A stretch of 36,421 nt of DNA from contig JAISUP010000086.1 in the NCBI GenBank assembly GCA_031272025.1, forward strand, positions 1-36,421. Reading direction: 5' to 3'. Each line of letters starts with the position of its first letter. Position 1 is the stretch's first letter. The DNA comes from Bacteroidales bacterium (lineage in GTDB: Bacteria; Bacteroidota; Bacteroidia; Bacteroidales; WCHB1-69). Shown here in pieces: positions 26,135-35,507 of the stretch. The notes beneath the pieces are model-generated. The model did no database searches, was not told the DNA's origin, and saw only the letters and a program-made list of their open reading frames with translations. Position numbers and translations under genes: made by a program.

Positions 26135-28645
26135 ATGAACAAACAAGTAGAAAAAAAATTAGGGGCTAAGAAAGCGGAAAAGCGTCCATCTATTGCCTAT
26201 CATAGCAAACCGGACAACATGTCTTTGGAAGAATGGCAAATCGCGCTAAGAAAACAATACGCGGAAATGAAATCGTTTATTATAAATAAAATAGATAGTT
26301 CAAGATTTCTTTTTGGAGATTATGAAGTTGTAAATACTGATACCGGTAACCGGTATAAAGTTGCTTTTCGCGGCGTGGATAACCCCATGAACTTTTGTTC
26401 TTGTATGGATTTTAAAACCAATCATCTGGGAACATGTAAGCATATTGAATCCGTACTTTTGCATGTACAAAATAGACTTAGCAAGGTACATAAGGAACAA
26501 AAATACGAGCAGGGTTATACCTCTGTGTACTTATCATACAAAAATGGGCGAGAAGTGAAAATTAGGATTGGCACACTTCACGAAGATAAGTTTCAACAAC
26601 TTGCAAAACAATATTTTGATTCTCAATATACTTTATTTCCAGATGCTATTTTTAATTTTGAAAAATTTCTAACAGAAGCTGGAGAAATTGATGATTCTTT
26701 CCGGTGTTATCCCGACGCGCTATCTTATGTGCTTGAACTTCGCGAAAAAAACACCTGCCATATTTTATCCGAGAAATACCAAACGGCAGAAGACTTTGCC
26801 TCTATTATTCAAGCGAATTTGTTTCCTTATCAACAAGCAGGGGTTCGCTTTGCTTTTAGCGCGGGCAAATCTCTCATTGCCGATGAAATGGGACTGGGAA
26901 AAACCATTCAAGCCATTGGCGCGTGTCAGATGTTCAAGGCAGAACGCGGTATTGAAAAGGTATTGGTCATTTGTCCCACATCGCTCAAATATCAATGGCA
27001 AAGTGAGATAAAACGTTTCACGGGAGAAACGGCATTAGTCATTGAAGGAAACCCGTTGAAACGTTGGGAGCAATATCAACAAGACCATTTTTACAAAATA
27101 GCCTCCTATCATACCGTGGCAAATGACATTGCCCAAATTGCCGACCAAAAATTTGACCTGCTCGTGCTTGATGAAGCCCAACGCGTGAAAAATTGGAATA
27201 CCAAATTGGCAAAAGCCATCAAAAAAATACAAACTCCTTATAATATAGTGCTCACGGGTACCCCGTTAGAAAATAAATTGCAGGAACTTTATTCCATCGT
27301 ACAAATTGTAGATCCCTATATTTTAGGACCTTATTATCAATTTTTACATCGGTATCAAATTGCCGATGATACCGGTAAGGTAACGGGCTACCAACATTTG
27401 AACGAGATAGGAAAAATACTCGCGCACACGGTAATCAGACGCAGGAAAAACGAGGTATTGTTGCAATTGCCCGACAGGATGGATAAAAACTTATTTGTCC
27501 CCATGACCGAAGAGCAACTGATCCTACATCAAGAATGCCAAGACATTGTTGCCCGATTGGTCAATAAATGGAAACGTATGAAATTCTTGTCGGAAAGTGA
27601 CCGGCAAAAGTTGATGATCAACCTGAACATGATGCGCATGTCGTGTAATAGTACCTTTCTTTTTGACCAAAAAACTCGACACGATACAAAAATTGACGAA
27701 TTATTGAGTATTTTGTTGGAATATTTTGAAGGCAATGAAGAGAAAGCCGTGATATTTAGTCAATGGGAACGCATGACCCGAATTATTGCCGGGGAATTAG
27801 ACAAAGCAGGTATTCCCTATCAATATCTTCACGGGGGTGTGCCCGCTAAGGATAGAAAGGCATTGTTTGATATTTTCAACGGGTCGGGCGATTGCCGCGT
27901 ATTTCTTTCTACCGACGCGGGTAGCACGGGTTTAAACCTGCAATCGGCTTCTTTGGTTATTAACATGGATATCCCGTGGAATCCCGCGGTTTTAGAACAA
28001 CGGGTAGCACGTATTCATCGCATGGGACAGAAAAAGTCGGTTTCCGTGATCAATTTTGTCTCTAAAAACACGATAGAACATCGCATGTTAGACGTGTTGA
28101 AATTTAAGACTTCGCTCGCGCAAGGCATTCTCGACCAAGGCGAAAATGCCATTTTCATGACCGACAGTAAGTTTAATGTCTTCATGAAAGAGATTGAAGC
28201 CATGACCGTTACGGAAGATACGGGCATAGAAACAATACCCACGCTTCGCGAAGAGGAAGCCGTAGAACCCAAAGAATTGTCGCCCGTGCTCATGTCAGGT
28301 TTGCAACCCGAAATTCCTTTCGATACCCCTATTGAAGGAGACGATGACGTGCGTCCCGTGGAACAGGAAAAACAACCTTCCGTACAACCTACCCCCGAAA
28401 GCCCAACCGACCACTCCCGCGCCGTTAGCGAGGCTGCCGACGTTCTCTCACAAGGTCTCTCGTTTTTAAGCCGGATAGCCATAACGCTCGCCTCCCCTGA
28501 AAAAACAGAAATGTTAGTCCGTTCTATCGTGGAAAAAGATACAACGACCGGCAAAACTCACCTCAAAATTCCTGTCGAAAATGAAGAAACCGTAAGTAAT
28601 GTCCTCAATCTTATCGGTCAATTATTCAAGGGAATAAATAAGTAA
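26135..28645 (+). CDS. SWIM zinc-finger SNF2 family DNA helicase/translocase
   Basis: An 836-residue ATP-dependent double-strand DNA translocase. A SWIM zinc finger at about 85-105 carries C88, C90, C101 and H103 (FCSCMDFKTNHLGTCKHI). The SNF2 ATPase begins near 225 with Q-like PYQQAGVRFA, Walker A DEMGLGKT (250-257), PTSLKYQWQSEI, Walker B LVLDEAQRVKNW (D346/E347), and motif III LTGTPLENK. The second RecA lobe has AVIFSQWERM, LHGGVPAKDR, LSTDAGSTGLNLQSA and the arginine finger motif in LEQRVARIHRMGQ. After about 690 the tail (to 836) is Glu/Pro/Ser-rich and low in order, then ends in a helix. Such bacterial proteins probably remodel transcription or repair complexes; no restriction-modification or phage-defence genes lie next to it, so a defence role has no support here. 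Confidence 0.92.
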   Translation: MNKQVEKKLGAKKAEKRPSIAYHSKPDNMSLEEWQIALRKQYAEMKSFIINKIDSSRFLFGDYEVVNTDTGNRYKVAFRGVDNPMNFCSCMDFKTNHLGTCKHIESVLLHVQNRLSKVHKEQKYEQGYTSVYLSYKNGREVKIRIGTLHEDKFQQLAKQYFDSQYTLFPDAIFNFEKFLTEAGEIDDSFRCYPDALSYVLELREKNTCHILSEKYQTAEDFASIIQANLFPYQQAGVRFAFSAGKSLIADEMGLGKTIQAIGACQMFKAERGIEKVLVICPTSLKYQWQSEIKRFTGETALVIEGNPLKRWEQYQQDHFYKIASYHTVANDIAQIADQKFDLLVLDEAQRVKNWNTKLAKAIKKIQTPYNIVLTGTPLENKLQELYSIVQIVDPYILGPYYQFLHRYQIADDTGKVTGYQHLNEIGKILAHTVIRRRKNEVLLQLPDRMDKNLFVPMTEEQLILHQECQDIVARLVNKWKRMKFLSESDRQKLMINLNMMRMSCNSTFLFDQKTRHDTKIDELLSILLEYFEGNEEKAVIFSQWERMTRIIAGELDKAGIPYQYLHGGVPAKDRKALFDIFNGSGDCRVFLSTDAGSTGLNLQSASLVINMDIPWNPAVLEQRVARIHRMGQKKSVSVINFVSKNTIEHRMLDVLKFKTSLAQGILDQGENAIFMTDSKFNVFMKEIEAMTVTEDTGIETIPTLREEEAVEPKELSPVLMSGLQPEIPFDTPIEGDDDVRPVEQEKQPSVQPTPESPTDHSRAVSEAADVLSQGLSFLSRIAITLASPEKTEMLVRSIVEKDTTTGKTHLKIPVENEETVSNVLNLIGQLFKGINK

Positions 28646-28685
28646 AATTTAAATCAAAATTATTTTTAACATTCAATAAAATATA

Positions 28686-30764
28686 ATGAAAAAATTTATC
28701 TTTATTTTTATGATCAGTAGCACGATATTTGGTGCCTGCCGGTCGGCAGACAAAAAGGCGGTATCTTCTGAAAAAGAAAATGCAGTTATAGACAAAGACA
28801 GTCGCGAAGTTCCTGATTTTTCACGCGGGATATTTTCGGAAGAGATCTTATGGTATTTGGGACGAATTAGCGACCCGCGGGTGTCGCCTGACGGGGAAAC
28901 CGTGCTTTATGCCGTGAAGTATTATGATTACAAACTCGATAAAGGGAATCAGGAATTGTACACTGTGCCTGCACGAGGCGGTAGTCCAAAGCGAATTACC
29001 ACGACTGTCGAAAACGAATTTGGGGCAATATGGAGACCTGATGGCAAAAAGATAGCCTTTCTTCGCGAAGGAGAAGATAAAGATGGCATACAGGTGTGGG
29101 AATGCAATCCTGACGGCAGTGCCCCACAACAACTCTCGCGTGTAAAAACCGGCGTTTCGGCTTTTTATTATGCCCCAGACCTCGCTCATGTGCTCTATCT
29201 CACCGATGTGCCTTTGGACAGTACCGTGCAAACTCGTTATCCCGATTTGCCCAAAGCCCATGCCCTGATTGCCGATGAACTCATGTATCGACATTGGGAC
29301 CATTGGGCAGACGGCTCATACACGCACGCTATCGTGGCTACCTATCCTGATTTTGAAAACCCGGTAGACCTTACCCCTGATTGTCCTTATATTGTAGATG
29401 AAGTAACATGGCACCCCAACGGCAAACAAATTGCTTATTCCTCTAAAAAACTCACCGGCAAAGCATTTTCGGAAAGTACCAATGCCGACATTTATCTTTA
29501 CGACATAGAAAACGGCAATACCCTGAACCTGACCGAAGTAAATGAAGGCTACGACCGCGAACCTTGTTTTTCTCCAGATGGTAAATACATGGCATATTGG
29601 AGTATGAAAACCCCCGGGTACGAATCAGACAAACAACGTCTCATGGTGTTAGACCTTCATACCGGCAATGCTATTGATTACAGTACTCATTTTGATCAAA
29701 ATGCAGAACATTTTGTATGGGCAGCAGACTCGCGACAATTATATTTTCTTAGTGGCATACAAGCCACGATTCAAGCCTACCGTTTAGATATCGTTTCAGG
29801 AGAAATTAGCCAACTTTCGCGGGGAGACCACGACTACAATACCTTAGATAGGATAGGGGAGCAATTGCTTGTAACGAAAACTACTATGGCAACTCCCACA
29901 GAACTTTACACGCTCAACCCTACTACCGGACAAGAAACCCAACTGACTTTTGAAAATAAAGACATACTCGAAAAAATCACTTCTTGTACAATTACCAAAC
30001 GGTGGGTTAGGACTACCGACAATAAAGATATGCTCGTGTGGGTTATTTTGCCCCCCAATTTTGATAGCACCAAATGTTATCCTGCATTACTCTACTGTCA
30101 AGGAGGTCCCCAACAAACCGTGAGTCAATTTTTTTCGTATCGTTGGAATTTTCAAATGATGGCAGCACACGATTACATTATCGTGGCTCCTAATAGAAGA
30201 GGCTTACCCGGGTTTGGTAGCGAATGGAACGACCAAATTAGCCTTGACTATGGGGGACAAAACATGAAAGATTATCTTTCGGCGATTGATGCCGTGGCAA
30301 AAGAGCCTTACGTGGATAAAAACCGTTTAGGTGCCGTAGGAGCAAGTTATGGCGGTTTTTCTATTTACTGGCTCGCGGGGCACCACCAAAAACGTTTTAA
30401 GGCTTTCATCGCGCATTGCGGCATGTTTAATTTCGAGAGTTGGTACGCTACAACAGACGAGCTCTTTTTTGCCAATCACGACCTTGGCGGTCCCTATTGG
30501 CAAAAAAATATACCCCATAGTTACACTTTTTCACCGCATCGTTTCGTGGGCAATTGGGATACTCCCATTTTAGTCATTCATGGGGGTAATGATTTCCGTA
30601 TTCCTTATACCGAAGGAATGCAAGCATTTCATGCCGCCCGTATTCAAAATATTCCCGCCCGTTTTCTCTTTTTTCCCGAAGAATGGCATTTCGTGTCTTC
30701 GCCTCAAAATGCCATTCTTTGGCAACGAGAATTTTTTAGATGGTTAGATACTTATTTGAAATAA
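28686..30764 (+). CDS. S9 family prolyl-oligopeptidase-type peptidase (DPP5-like), lipoprotein signal
   Basis: A 692-residue exported serine peptidase. A lipoprotein-type signal at 1-18 ends FGAC, so it may be anchored in the membrane facing the periplasm. A seven-bladed beta-propeller (about 55-400) shows repeats such as DPRVSPDGETVLYAV, IWRPDGKKIAFLRE and PCFSPDGKYMAYWS. The alpha/beta-hydrolase domain follows (about 425-692) with the triad S554 (GASYGGF), D636 (HGGNDFRIPY) and H668 (EEWHF). Order and length match dipeptidyl-peptidase 5 of Porphyromonas (about 684 residues), which takes dipeptides off peptides for amino-acid nutrition. It follows the helicase gene by 40 bases without a visible promoter and converges almost stop-to-stop on comF. 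Confidence 0.9.
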   Translation: MKKFIFIFMISSTIFGACRSADKKAVSSEKENAVIDKDSREVPDFSRGIFSEEILWYLGRISDPRVSPDGETVLYAVKYYDYKLDKGNQELYTVPARGGSPKRITTTVENEFGAIWRPDGKKIAFLREGEDKDGIQVWECNPDGSAPQQLSRVKTGVSAFYYAPDLAHVLYLTDVPLDSTVQTRYPDLPKAHALIADELMYRHWDHWADGSYTHAIVATYPDFENPVDLTPDCPYIVDEVTWHPNGKQIAYSSKKLTGKAFSESTNADIYLYDIENGNTLNLTEVNEGYDREPCFSPDGKYMAYWSMKTPGYESDKQRLMVLDLHTGNAIDYSTHFDQNAEHFVWAADSRQLYFLSGIQATIQAYRLDIVSGEISQLSRGDHDYNTLDRIGEQLLVTKTTMATPTELYTLNPTTGQETQLTFENKDILEKITSCTITKRWVRTTDNKDMLVWVILPPNFDSTKCYPALLYCQGGPQQTVSQFFSYRWNFQMMAAHDYIIVAPNRRGLPGFGSEWNDQISLDYGGQNMKDYLSAIDAVAKEPYVDKNRLGAVGASYGGFSIYWLAGHHQKRFKAFIAHCGMFNFESWYATTDELFFANHDLGGPYWQKNIPHSYTFSPHRFVGNWDTPILVIHGGNDFRIPYTEGMQAFHAARIQNIPARFLFFPEEWHFVSSPQNAILWQREFFRWLDTYLK

Positions 30765-30767
30765 AGA

Positions 30768-31469
30768 TTATTGTGCTGCCGAAGCCAAGGTAACGACTTT
30801 CACTTTCACGTCTTCACCTTTCAACAATTGTCGGGCTGCCGCTTCTATGGTAGCACCCGTGGTGAGCACGTCATCGCATAATATCACTTTTTTATGATTG
30901 ATGTCTTTATAATCAGATATTTTAAAGACATCTTTCACGTTTTCCCAACGGCGAAACCGGTTTTTCTTCGTTTGTGTTTGCGTGAAAATGTCTCTTACCA
31001 AAATGTCATTTCGGCAAGGTTTCGACATACCCCTTCCTAATCCCTGCGCGATACATTCGCTTTGATTGTAGCCGCGTGCCCGTAATTTTTTCGGGTGCAA
31101 AGGAATAGGTAATATCATATCGGCATCGGCATACAAAGACGAAGTCGCCAATTTCTGCCCAAAATAAAAACCCAACACTTCCCCTATCTCTTTATCTCCC
31201 TTATATTTTAAATGATGCAACAAATGCTGTACTAAATTGCCTTTCTTGTAAAAAAGCAGGGAACAGACTTGTGTTATAGGTACTCTTCCATGAAAAAGAA
31301 AACACAAAGGATTGTCTTCTTGTAAATAATAGTCTGTTTCGGGCAAATGTACCATACAATACATGCAAATGATTTCTTCATGTTGCTGTAAAGCCCTTCC
31401 GCACGCGGGGCACAATTTAGGATAGAAAAAAGAAATGACTTGATCTAATAAAGATGTTATTTTATTCAT
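30768..31469 (-). CDS. ComF family phosphoribosyltransferase-like protein
   Basis: A 233-residue protein of the ComF family, linked in other bacteria to uptake and processing of transforming DNA. An N-terminal four-cysteine zinc knuckle uses C20, C23, C35 and C38 (LCPACGRALQQ, IICMYCMV). The phosphoribosyltransferase-type domain has YADADMILPIPLHPKKLRARGYNQSE (in two parts) and the PRPP loop VILCDDVLTTGATIEAAA. Length is normal. A TACTTTTG box upstream suggests that it can be transcribed separately from obg. No other competence genes are in the window, so a competence role is only a family inference. Confidence 0.9.
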   Translation of the reverse strand: MNKITSLLDQVISFFYPKLCPACGRALQQHEEIICMYCMVHLPETDYYLQEDNPLCFLFHGRVPITQVCSLLFYKKGNLVQHLLHHLKYKGDKEIGEVLGFYFGQKLATSSLYADADMILPIPLHPKKLRARGYNQSECIAQGLGRGMSKPCRNDILVRDIFTQTQTKKNRFRRWENVKDVFKISDYKDINHKKVILCDDVLTTGATIEAAARQLLKGEDVKVKVVTLASAAQ

Positions 31470-31493
31470 TATATATATGATAGTTTTTTAGAG

Positions 31494-31501
31494 CAAAAGT
31501 A
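31494..31501 (-). promoter_or_regulatory. Candidate -7 element TACTTTTG for comF
   Basis: On the minus strand TACTTTTG lies 25 bases before the comF ATG, in the 61-base obg/comF gap. It is a full match to TAnnTTTG, without a clear -33 partner. Confidence 0.45.
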
Positions 31502-31530
31502 GTTTCGAAAATTTCTATCGGAACTGAGAT

Positions 31531-32529
31531 TTAATTCAGGGCTTCCCAAATAGCATCTTTTAATGGCATCAGATTTTTTCGGGCAAGTGAGGATATAAAA
31601 ATCACGGGGACATGGGCAGGGGGACAGAGTGTCTTTTGCAGTTGTTCTAACTCGTCTTCGGGTAGTAAATCGCATTTGGTAATGGCTAAAATACGTTTTT
31701 TATCCATCAATTCGGGATTATAGGCATTCAACTCGTTGAGTAGTATCAAGTATTCATGTATCATATCTTCCGAGGTACAAGGAACGAGAAACAAGAGAAC
31801 CGCGTTTCGTTCTATATGTCTCAAGAATCTCGTGCCCAATCCTTTTCCTTCCGAAGCACCTTCAATAATCCCGGGGATATCGGCAACAACAAAAGATTTG
31901 TAGTCTCGATATGACACCATGCCGAGATTGGGTTTGAGTGTAGTAAAAGGATAGTCGGCAATTTTGGGTTTGGCATTGGAGAGAATAGAAATGAGTGTAG
32001 ATTTTCCTGCATTGGGGAATCCCACGAGTCCTACATCTGCTAATACTTTCAGTTCAAGTACTATCCATGCTTCCGTGGCATCTTCTCCGGGTTGGGCAAA
32101 GCGCGGAGTTTGTCGGGTAGCCGTTTTAAAATGCACGTTTCCTTGTCCGCCGCGACCGCCCAACATCACGACCAAATCTTCTCCATCGTTCAAAACCTCG
32201 CCTATCACTTCGTTAGTCTCGGCATCGCGGGCAAGCGTTCCGGGAGGAACTTCTATTACTGCATCTTCCCCATTTTTTCCAAACCGTTGATTGGCTTGAC
32301 CGTTGCCCCCGTCTTCGGCAAATATATGTTTCGTGTAGCGCAAATGCAATAAAGTCCATAAGTTACTATTGCCTCGCAGAATCACGTTTCCACCTTTACC
32401 GCCGTCTCCCCCGTCCGGACCGGCTTTGGGGTCTTGTGCAGTACGTGCCAAGTGGGCAGAACCCGCACCCCCCTTGCCCGACCGACAAAAGATTTTCACG
32501 TAATCAATAAAATTTTCCGAAGAAGCCAT
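31531..32529 (-). CDS. obg: Obg family ribosome-associated GTPase
   Basis: An essential GTPase for 50S ribosome maturation and stringent-response signalling. The glycine-rich Obg fold fills about 5-160 ([37 protein letters not shown]). The G domain has the P-loop GFPNAGKST (170-178), the switch [12 protein letters not shown]3 DIPG (217-220) and G4 TKCD at about 285. At 332 residues it ends after the G domain and lacks the C-terminal OCT domain of Firmicutes Obg, as is normal in Bacteroidota. The 45-base gap to the upstream T9SS cargo gene has no recognisable promoter, so transcription probably comes through from pfkA. Confidence 0.96.
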   Translation of the reverse strand: MASSENFIDYVKIFCRSGKGGAGSAHLARTAQDPKAGPDGGDGGKGGNVILRGNSNLWTLLHLRYTKHIFAEDGGNGQANQRFGKNGEDAVIEVPPGTLARDAETNEVIGEVLNDGEDLVVMLGGRGGQGNVHFKTATRQTPRFAQPGEDATEAWIVLELKVLADVGLVGFPNAGKSTLISILSNAKPKIADYPFTTLKPNLGMVSYRDYKSFVVADIPGIIEGASEGKGLGTRFLRHIERNAVLLFLVPCTSEDMIHEYLILLNELNAYNPELMDKKRILAITKCDLLPEDELEQLQKTLCPPAHVPVIFISSLARKNLMPLKDAIWEALN

Positions 32530-32574
32530 GATTTCTTTATATGCTAATGAGTAGAAAATGTATATGTTTAAGAC

Positions 32575-34152
32575 TTATTGTATCAATATTTTGCGTGTTT
32601 CCGTACCCTTCGACATTTGCACTCGCAAAAGATACATGCCGGTAGCAAACATGCTCACGTCTAACGTGGTTTCGTAACCGGCACCCGCCGACCATGATTT
32701 TTGAAGTTTGCCCAAAAGGTCGTATAGTTCTATTTTCTTAATCTTAGAGGTAGTAGTAACCTGTATTTCCGAATGGGCGGGATTGGGATAAATTGTAAGA
32801 GACAATGAGGTGGCTAATTGAGATATTCTGTTCGGTTTGGGGGGATTGAGAGCCGGAGTCGGGTGAAAAATATGATTGGTATCCGTGTCAGTTGAATCCG
32901 CGTATTCATACGCCCCCATATCAATGCTGAGGTCAAGAATACGAAGCCTGCCTCCTAAATCAACAGGAATCTCGTTCATGTCGCTGTTTCCTGCATCTAT
33001 GGCAGGACTCTCCTTTTGCAAACGATAATTCCCGTCTATGGTAGGAGACATTTCATAAGAAATGGCATTTACAAAACGCGGGTTATTTTCTGCCAAAGTG
33101 CCATCAAGAAATCCATTGTCCGTGTATGCAACGCCTTCAAACAAATTATTGCCTCCATATTTTACCGCGGTTGCAAAAGTTGCAGCCCCTTGATTTCCCC
33201 AATAAATAGAATTATACGACGCGATTTGTCCCCCCAAAGCAGCGACCGGTCCAAAAACCTGATTTTCTGCTTTATTCCCTGTAATCGTAACATTAGTCCA
33301 TATTGCCGATGCCATAGTGATTGACATGGCACCGCCCTGATAAGCCTCGTTGCCACAGACTAAGACATTGGTGAGACGTGCTAAAGAGTTGTTAAAGATA
33401 TTTAACGCGCCGCCTTGCCCTGACATGTTACCTCTAAATATCACGTTTGTACACTCTATATATGCCTGATTACTATACAAACCACCGCCAAGTCCGCCGT
33501 TATCATCAGCTATTTTTAAAATTGTTTTATTTGTTTTCACATCTAAATTTTGTAAGAAGAGTAGAGTATCATTAAAACAAGCAATGCCCGCGCCTGTTTT
33601 TTGAGATACAGTATTGATCTTATTAACGGATATTTGAGAAAGCCCATTGGCATTTCCTCCGGTAATAATAAAGCCATCAAGTACGGTGGTACGGGTAAGA
33701 CCCGCGGCTATGACGACATGATAAGCGTTGTCGTCATCGTTTTCTTTATTGCCAAGATTCCCGTCAAGAATAGTGGGATACTTTTTCCAATGGCTATCCG
33801 ACAGAGCCGTGTCCCCTTGTTGAAATCCCCCATAGATTCGCACGCCTTCTTTGAGTACGAAGGCGTTGTCGCGGTCGTCAGGATTTGCATTGGGTCCGGT
33901 GGGGGCATCGGCTGTCCAGTTGTTGGCAGAATGGGTAGGATAGTACGTGCCCGTGCTTACCCATATCTCATCCCCCGCGGACGAGGCATTGATTACTGCC
34001 TGCAAATCGGGACAAGCGGTTTCCCACGAAGTAGCCGAAGATGCTTGTTGCCATGACATGGTACCCGCGGGGGAAACATACCTGACAACTTGTGCATGAG
34101 AAATTAGGGATATCATGCAAAATAAAAAAGCGACCAAAGATTTCTTATTCAT
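32575..34152 (-). CDS. secreted right-handed beta-helix protein with T9SS type A sorting domain
   Basis: A 525-residue exported protein: signal peptide about 1-20 (SLVAFLFCMISLISHAQ), then a parallel beta-helix with short Gly/Asn-rich rungs (NGGLGGGLYSNQAYIECTNV, GNMSGQGGALNIFNNS, GNEAYQGGAMSITMAS). A 'choice-of-anchor'-like end GGRLRILDLSIDMGAYEY comes next. A Por secretion tail spans about 448-525 (LTIYPNPAHSEIQV, IKKIELYDLLGKL, FATGMYLLRV, ETRKILIQ). The tail directs export by the type IX system and attachment to the cell surface; the helix may bind or cut polysaccharide, but I see no defined catalytic motif. I start at ATG 34152 (MNKKSLVAF) because an earlier in-frame ATG (34188) would overlap pfkA by 11 bases and spoil the signal peptide. 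Confidence 0.88.
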   Translation of the reverse strand: MNKKSLVAFLFCMISLISHAQVVRYVSPAGTMSWQQASSATSWETACPDLQAVINASSAGDEIWVSTGTYYPTHSANNWTADAPTGPNANPDDRDNAFVLKEGVRIYGGFQQGDTALSDSHWKKYPTILDGNLGNKENDDDNAYHVVIAAGLTRTTVLDGFIITGGNANGLSQISVNKINTVSQKTGAGIACFNDTLLFLQNLDVKTNKTILKIADDNGGLGGGLYSNQAYIECTNVIFRGNMSGQGGALNIFNNSLARLTNVLVCGNEAYQGGAMSITMASAIWTNVTITGNKAENQVFGPVAALGGQIASYNSIYWGNQGAATFATAVKYGGNNLFEGVAYTDNGFLDGTLAENNPRFVNAISYEMSPTIDGNYRLQKESPAIDAGNSDMNEIPVDLGGRLRILDLSIDMGAYEYADSTDTDTNHIFHPTPALNPPKPNRISQLATSLSLTIYPNPAHSEIQVTTTSKIKKIELYDLLGKLQKSWSAGAGYETTLDVSMFATGMYLLRVQMSKGTETRKILIQ

Positions 34153-34177
34153 AAGTATCATTTTTAGGTTTATTTTT

Positions 34178-35329
34178 TTAATCGCCAAACGACATTCCTA
34201 TTCCTTTGGCAGTTTTCACGAGATAGTCGAGCGATGGGTTCACTAAATGGGTTTGTGCTATGGCTTCTGCAAAGGGGACGGCAATATAATTTGGGTGTCT
34301 GTATGCAACCATGCAACCAAAATCTTTGTTTAGCACCATCTCGAAGGCTTTCACGCCGTATGCTGTCGCGAGCACGCGGTCGTAAGCGACAGGAGTTCCC
34401 CCGCGTTGCAAATGACCGAGCACGGTAAGGCGAATCTCGTGCGGCAATTGCTCGTTTTTTAACTCGTTCATGAGGCGGTCGGCTGCCCCTGAATAATGCA
34501 CGTTAGGGTCCACTTCGCCTATTTCAAATTGCCCCATATTCATGCCTTTCTGGTTGCGTGCACCTTCGGCGATGACTATCGTGCAAAAACCTTCATTCCC
34601 GTTGTAGCGGGAACATATTTTTTTTGCTATTTTTTGAGGATCGTATTGAATTTCGGGAATCAGGCAAACGTCAGCCCCCCCCGATATTGCCGCGTGCAAG
34701 GCAATCCACCCCGCATCGCGTCCCATAACTTCCATGATAAAAGTGCGATTATGACTGTCGGCAGTAGTTACCAAGCGGTCAAGCGCATCAGAGGCTATTT
34801 GTACCGCCGTTTGAAAACCAAAGGTAAAGTCGGTACTCGAAAGGTCATTATCAATAGTTTTAGGTACTCCAATCATGTTAATACCGATTTTCTGCAATTG
34901 TGCTGAAATCTTTTGCGACCCGTCGCCCCCGATATTGATCACGGCTTCAAACCCGTGCTCTTCCAAACGTTGTTTCATTATGTCGGCACGATTTTCTGTT
35001 TCCTGTCCCCCATCTGCCCCCAGTACGGGACGACCTTCTTTGTCAAATTTAGGATACAAAAAAGGTCCCCCTTTATTCACGGTTTTAAGGATGGTGCCTC
35101 CCCTTGCATGAAATCCTGCCATATTGTTTTCCGAAAGCATCTCGGTCAGGTTAATTAAATCTTTGCCTAAATCAAAATTATCTTTGAGAATACCATTGAA
35201 AGATTCTTTACAGCCAAACACTTCCCATTCATTTTCTCTTGCTGCCCTTCTCACGATAGCACTGATAACCGCGTTTAATCCGGGACAATCGCCACCACCG
35301 GTAGCCACTAACACTCTTCTTTTCCTCAT
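34178..35329 (-). CDS. pfkA: 6-phosphofructokinase (group III, mixed-signature)
   Basis: Glycolytic kinase phosphorylating fructose 6-phosphate. Motifs are ATGGGDCPGLNAVISA (9-24), GGDGSQK (134-140), PKTIDNDLSSTDFTFGFQTA (156-175) with catalytic base D160, MEVMGRDAGWIALHA, and HLQRGGTPVAYDR. Position 137 is Gly, as in ATP-using enzymes, while K157 in PKTIDND is the residue associated with pyrophosphate-dependent enzymes. This mixture is typical of group III PFKs, whose donor must be measured. At 383 residues it is longer than E. coli PfkA owing to an insertion at about 84-120. In many Bacteroidales pfkA lies near acpP-fabF-rnc; here it lies about 23 kb away, heading a minus-strand run with a T9SS cargo gene, obg and comF. 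Confidence 0.95.
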   Translation of the reverse strand: MRKRRVLVATGGGDCPGLNAVISAIVRRAARENEWEVFGCKESFNGILKDNFDLGKDLINLTEMLSENNMAGFHARGGTILKTVNKGGPFLYPKFDKEGRPVLGADGGQETENRADIMKQRLEEHGFEAVINIGGDGSQKISAQLQKIGINMIGVPKTIDNDLSSTDFTFGFQTAVQIASDALDRLVTTADSHNRTFIMEVMGRDAGWIALHAAISGGADVCLIPEIQYDPQKIAKKICSRYNGNEGFCTIVIAEGARNQKGMNMGQFEIGEVDPNVHYSGAADRLMNELKNEQLPHEIRLTVLGHLQRGGTPVAYDRVLATAYGVKAFEMVLNKDFGCMVAYRHPNYIAVPFAEAIAQTHLVNPSLDYLVKTAKGIGMSFGD

Positions 35330-35396
35330 TCTCGTGCTCCTATTTTATTTTATGTATTTGATTATAAATATATTAAAACTATAAATTTTGCAAGTG

Positions 35397-35404
35397 CAAA
35401 TGTA
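35397..35404 (-). promoter_or_regulatory. Bacteroidota promoter (TTG-N20-TACATTTG) for the pfkA operon
   Basis: On the minus strand TACATTTG followed by CACTTG lies 67 bases before the pfkA ATG, with TTG (plus-strand CAA 35425-35427) 20 bases further upstream. Both elements and the spacing fit the Bacteroidota consensus. Confidence 0.7.
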
Positions 35405-35483
35405 CGTAAAATTCCTGATAATATCAAGTGTGTAAAATAAAATTTCCAAACATGAGATTGACCCGCGGTACGATTTTTTTTCG

Positions 35484-35491
35484 TTTCTTTG
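35484..35491 (+). promoter_or_regulatory. Candidate -7 element TTTCTTTG for the M50B-like gene
   Basis: TTTCTTTG followed by CAT lies 16 bases before the ATG at 35508. It deviates at the second base of TAnnTTTG; a TTG at 35458-35460 lies 23 bases upstream. If used, the leader would be very short. Confidence 0.35.
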
Positions 35492-35507
35492 CATTTTTAT
35501 CTGAATT

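Noticed and set aside
26135-30764. SNF2 helicase as part of a phage-defence island (DISARM- or Zorya-like)
   Set aside because: No methylase, nuclease, PLD or other defence gene adjoins it; neighbours are groEL and an S9 peptidase.
34153-34188. Start of the T9SS cargo protein at 34188
   Set aside because: It overlaps pfkA and displaces the signal peptide; 34152 gives a standard signal sequence.
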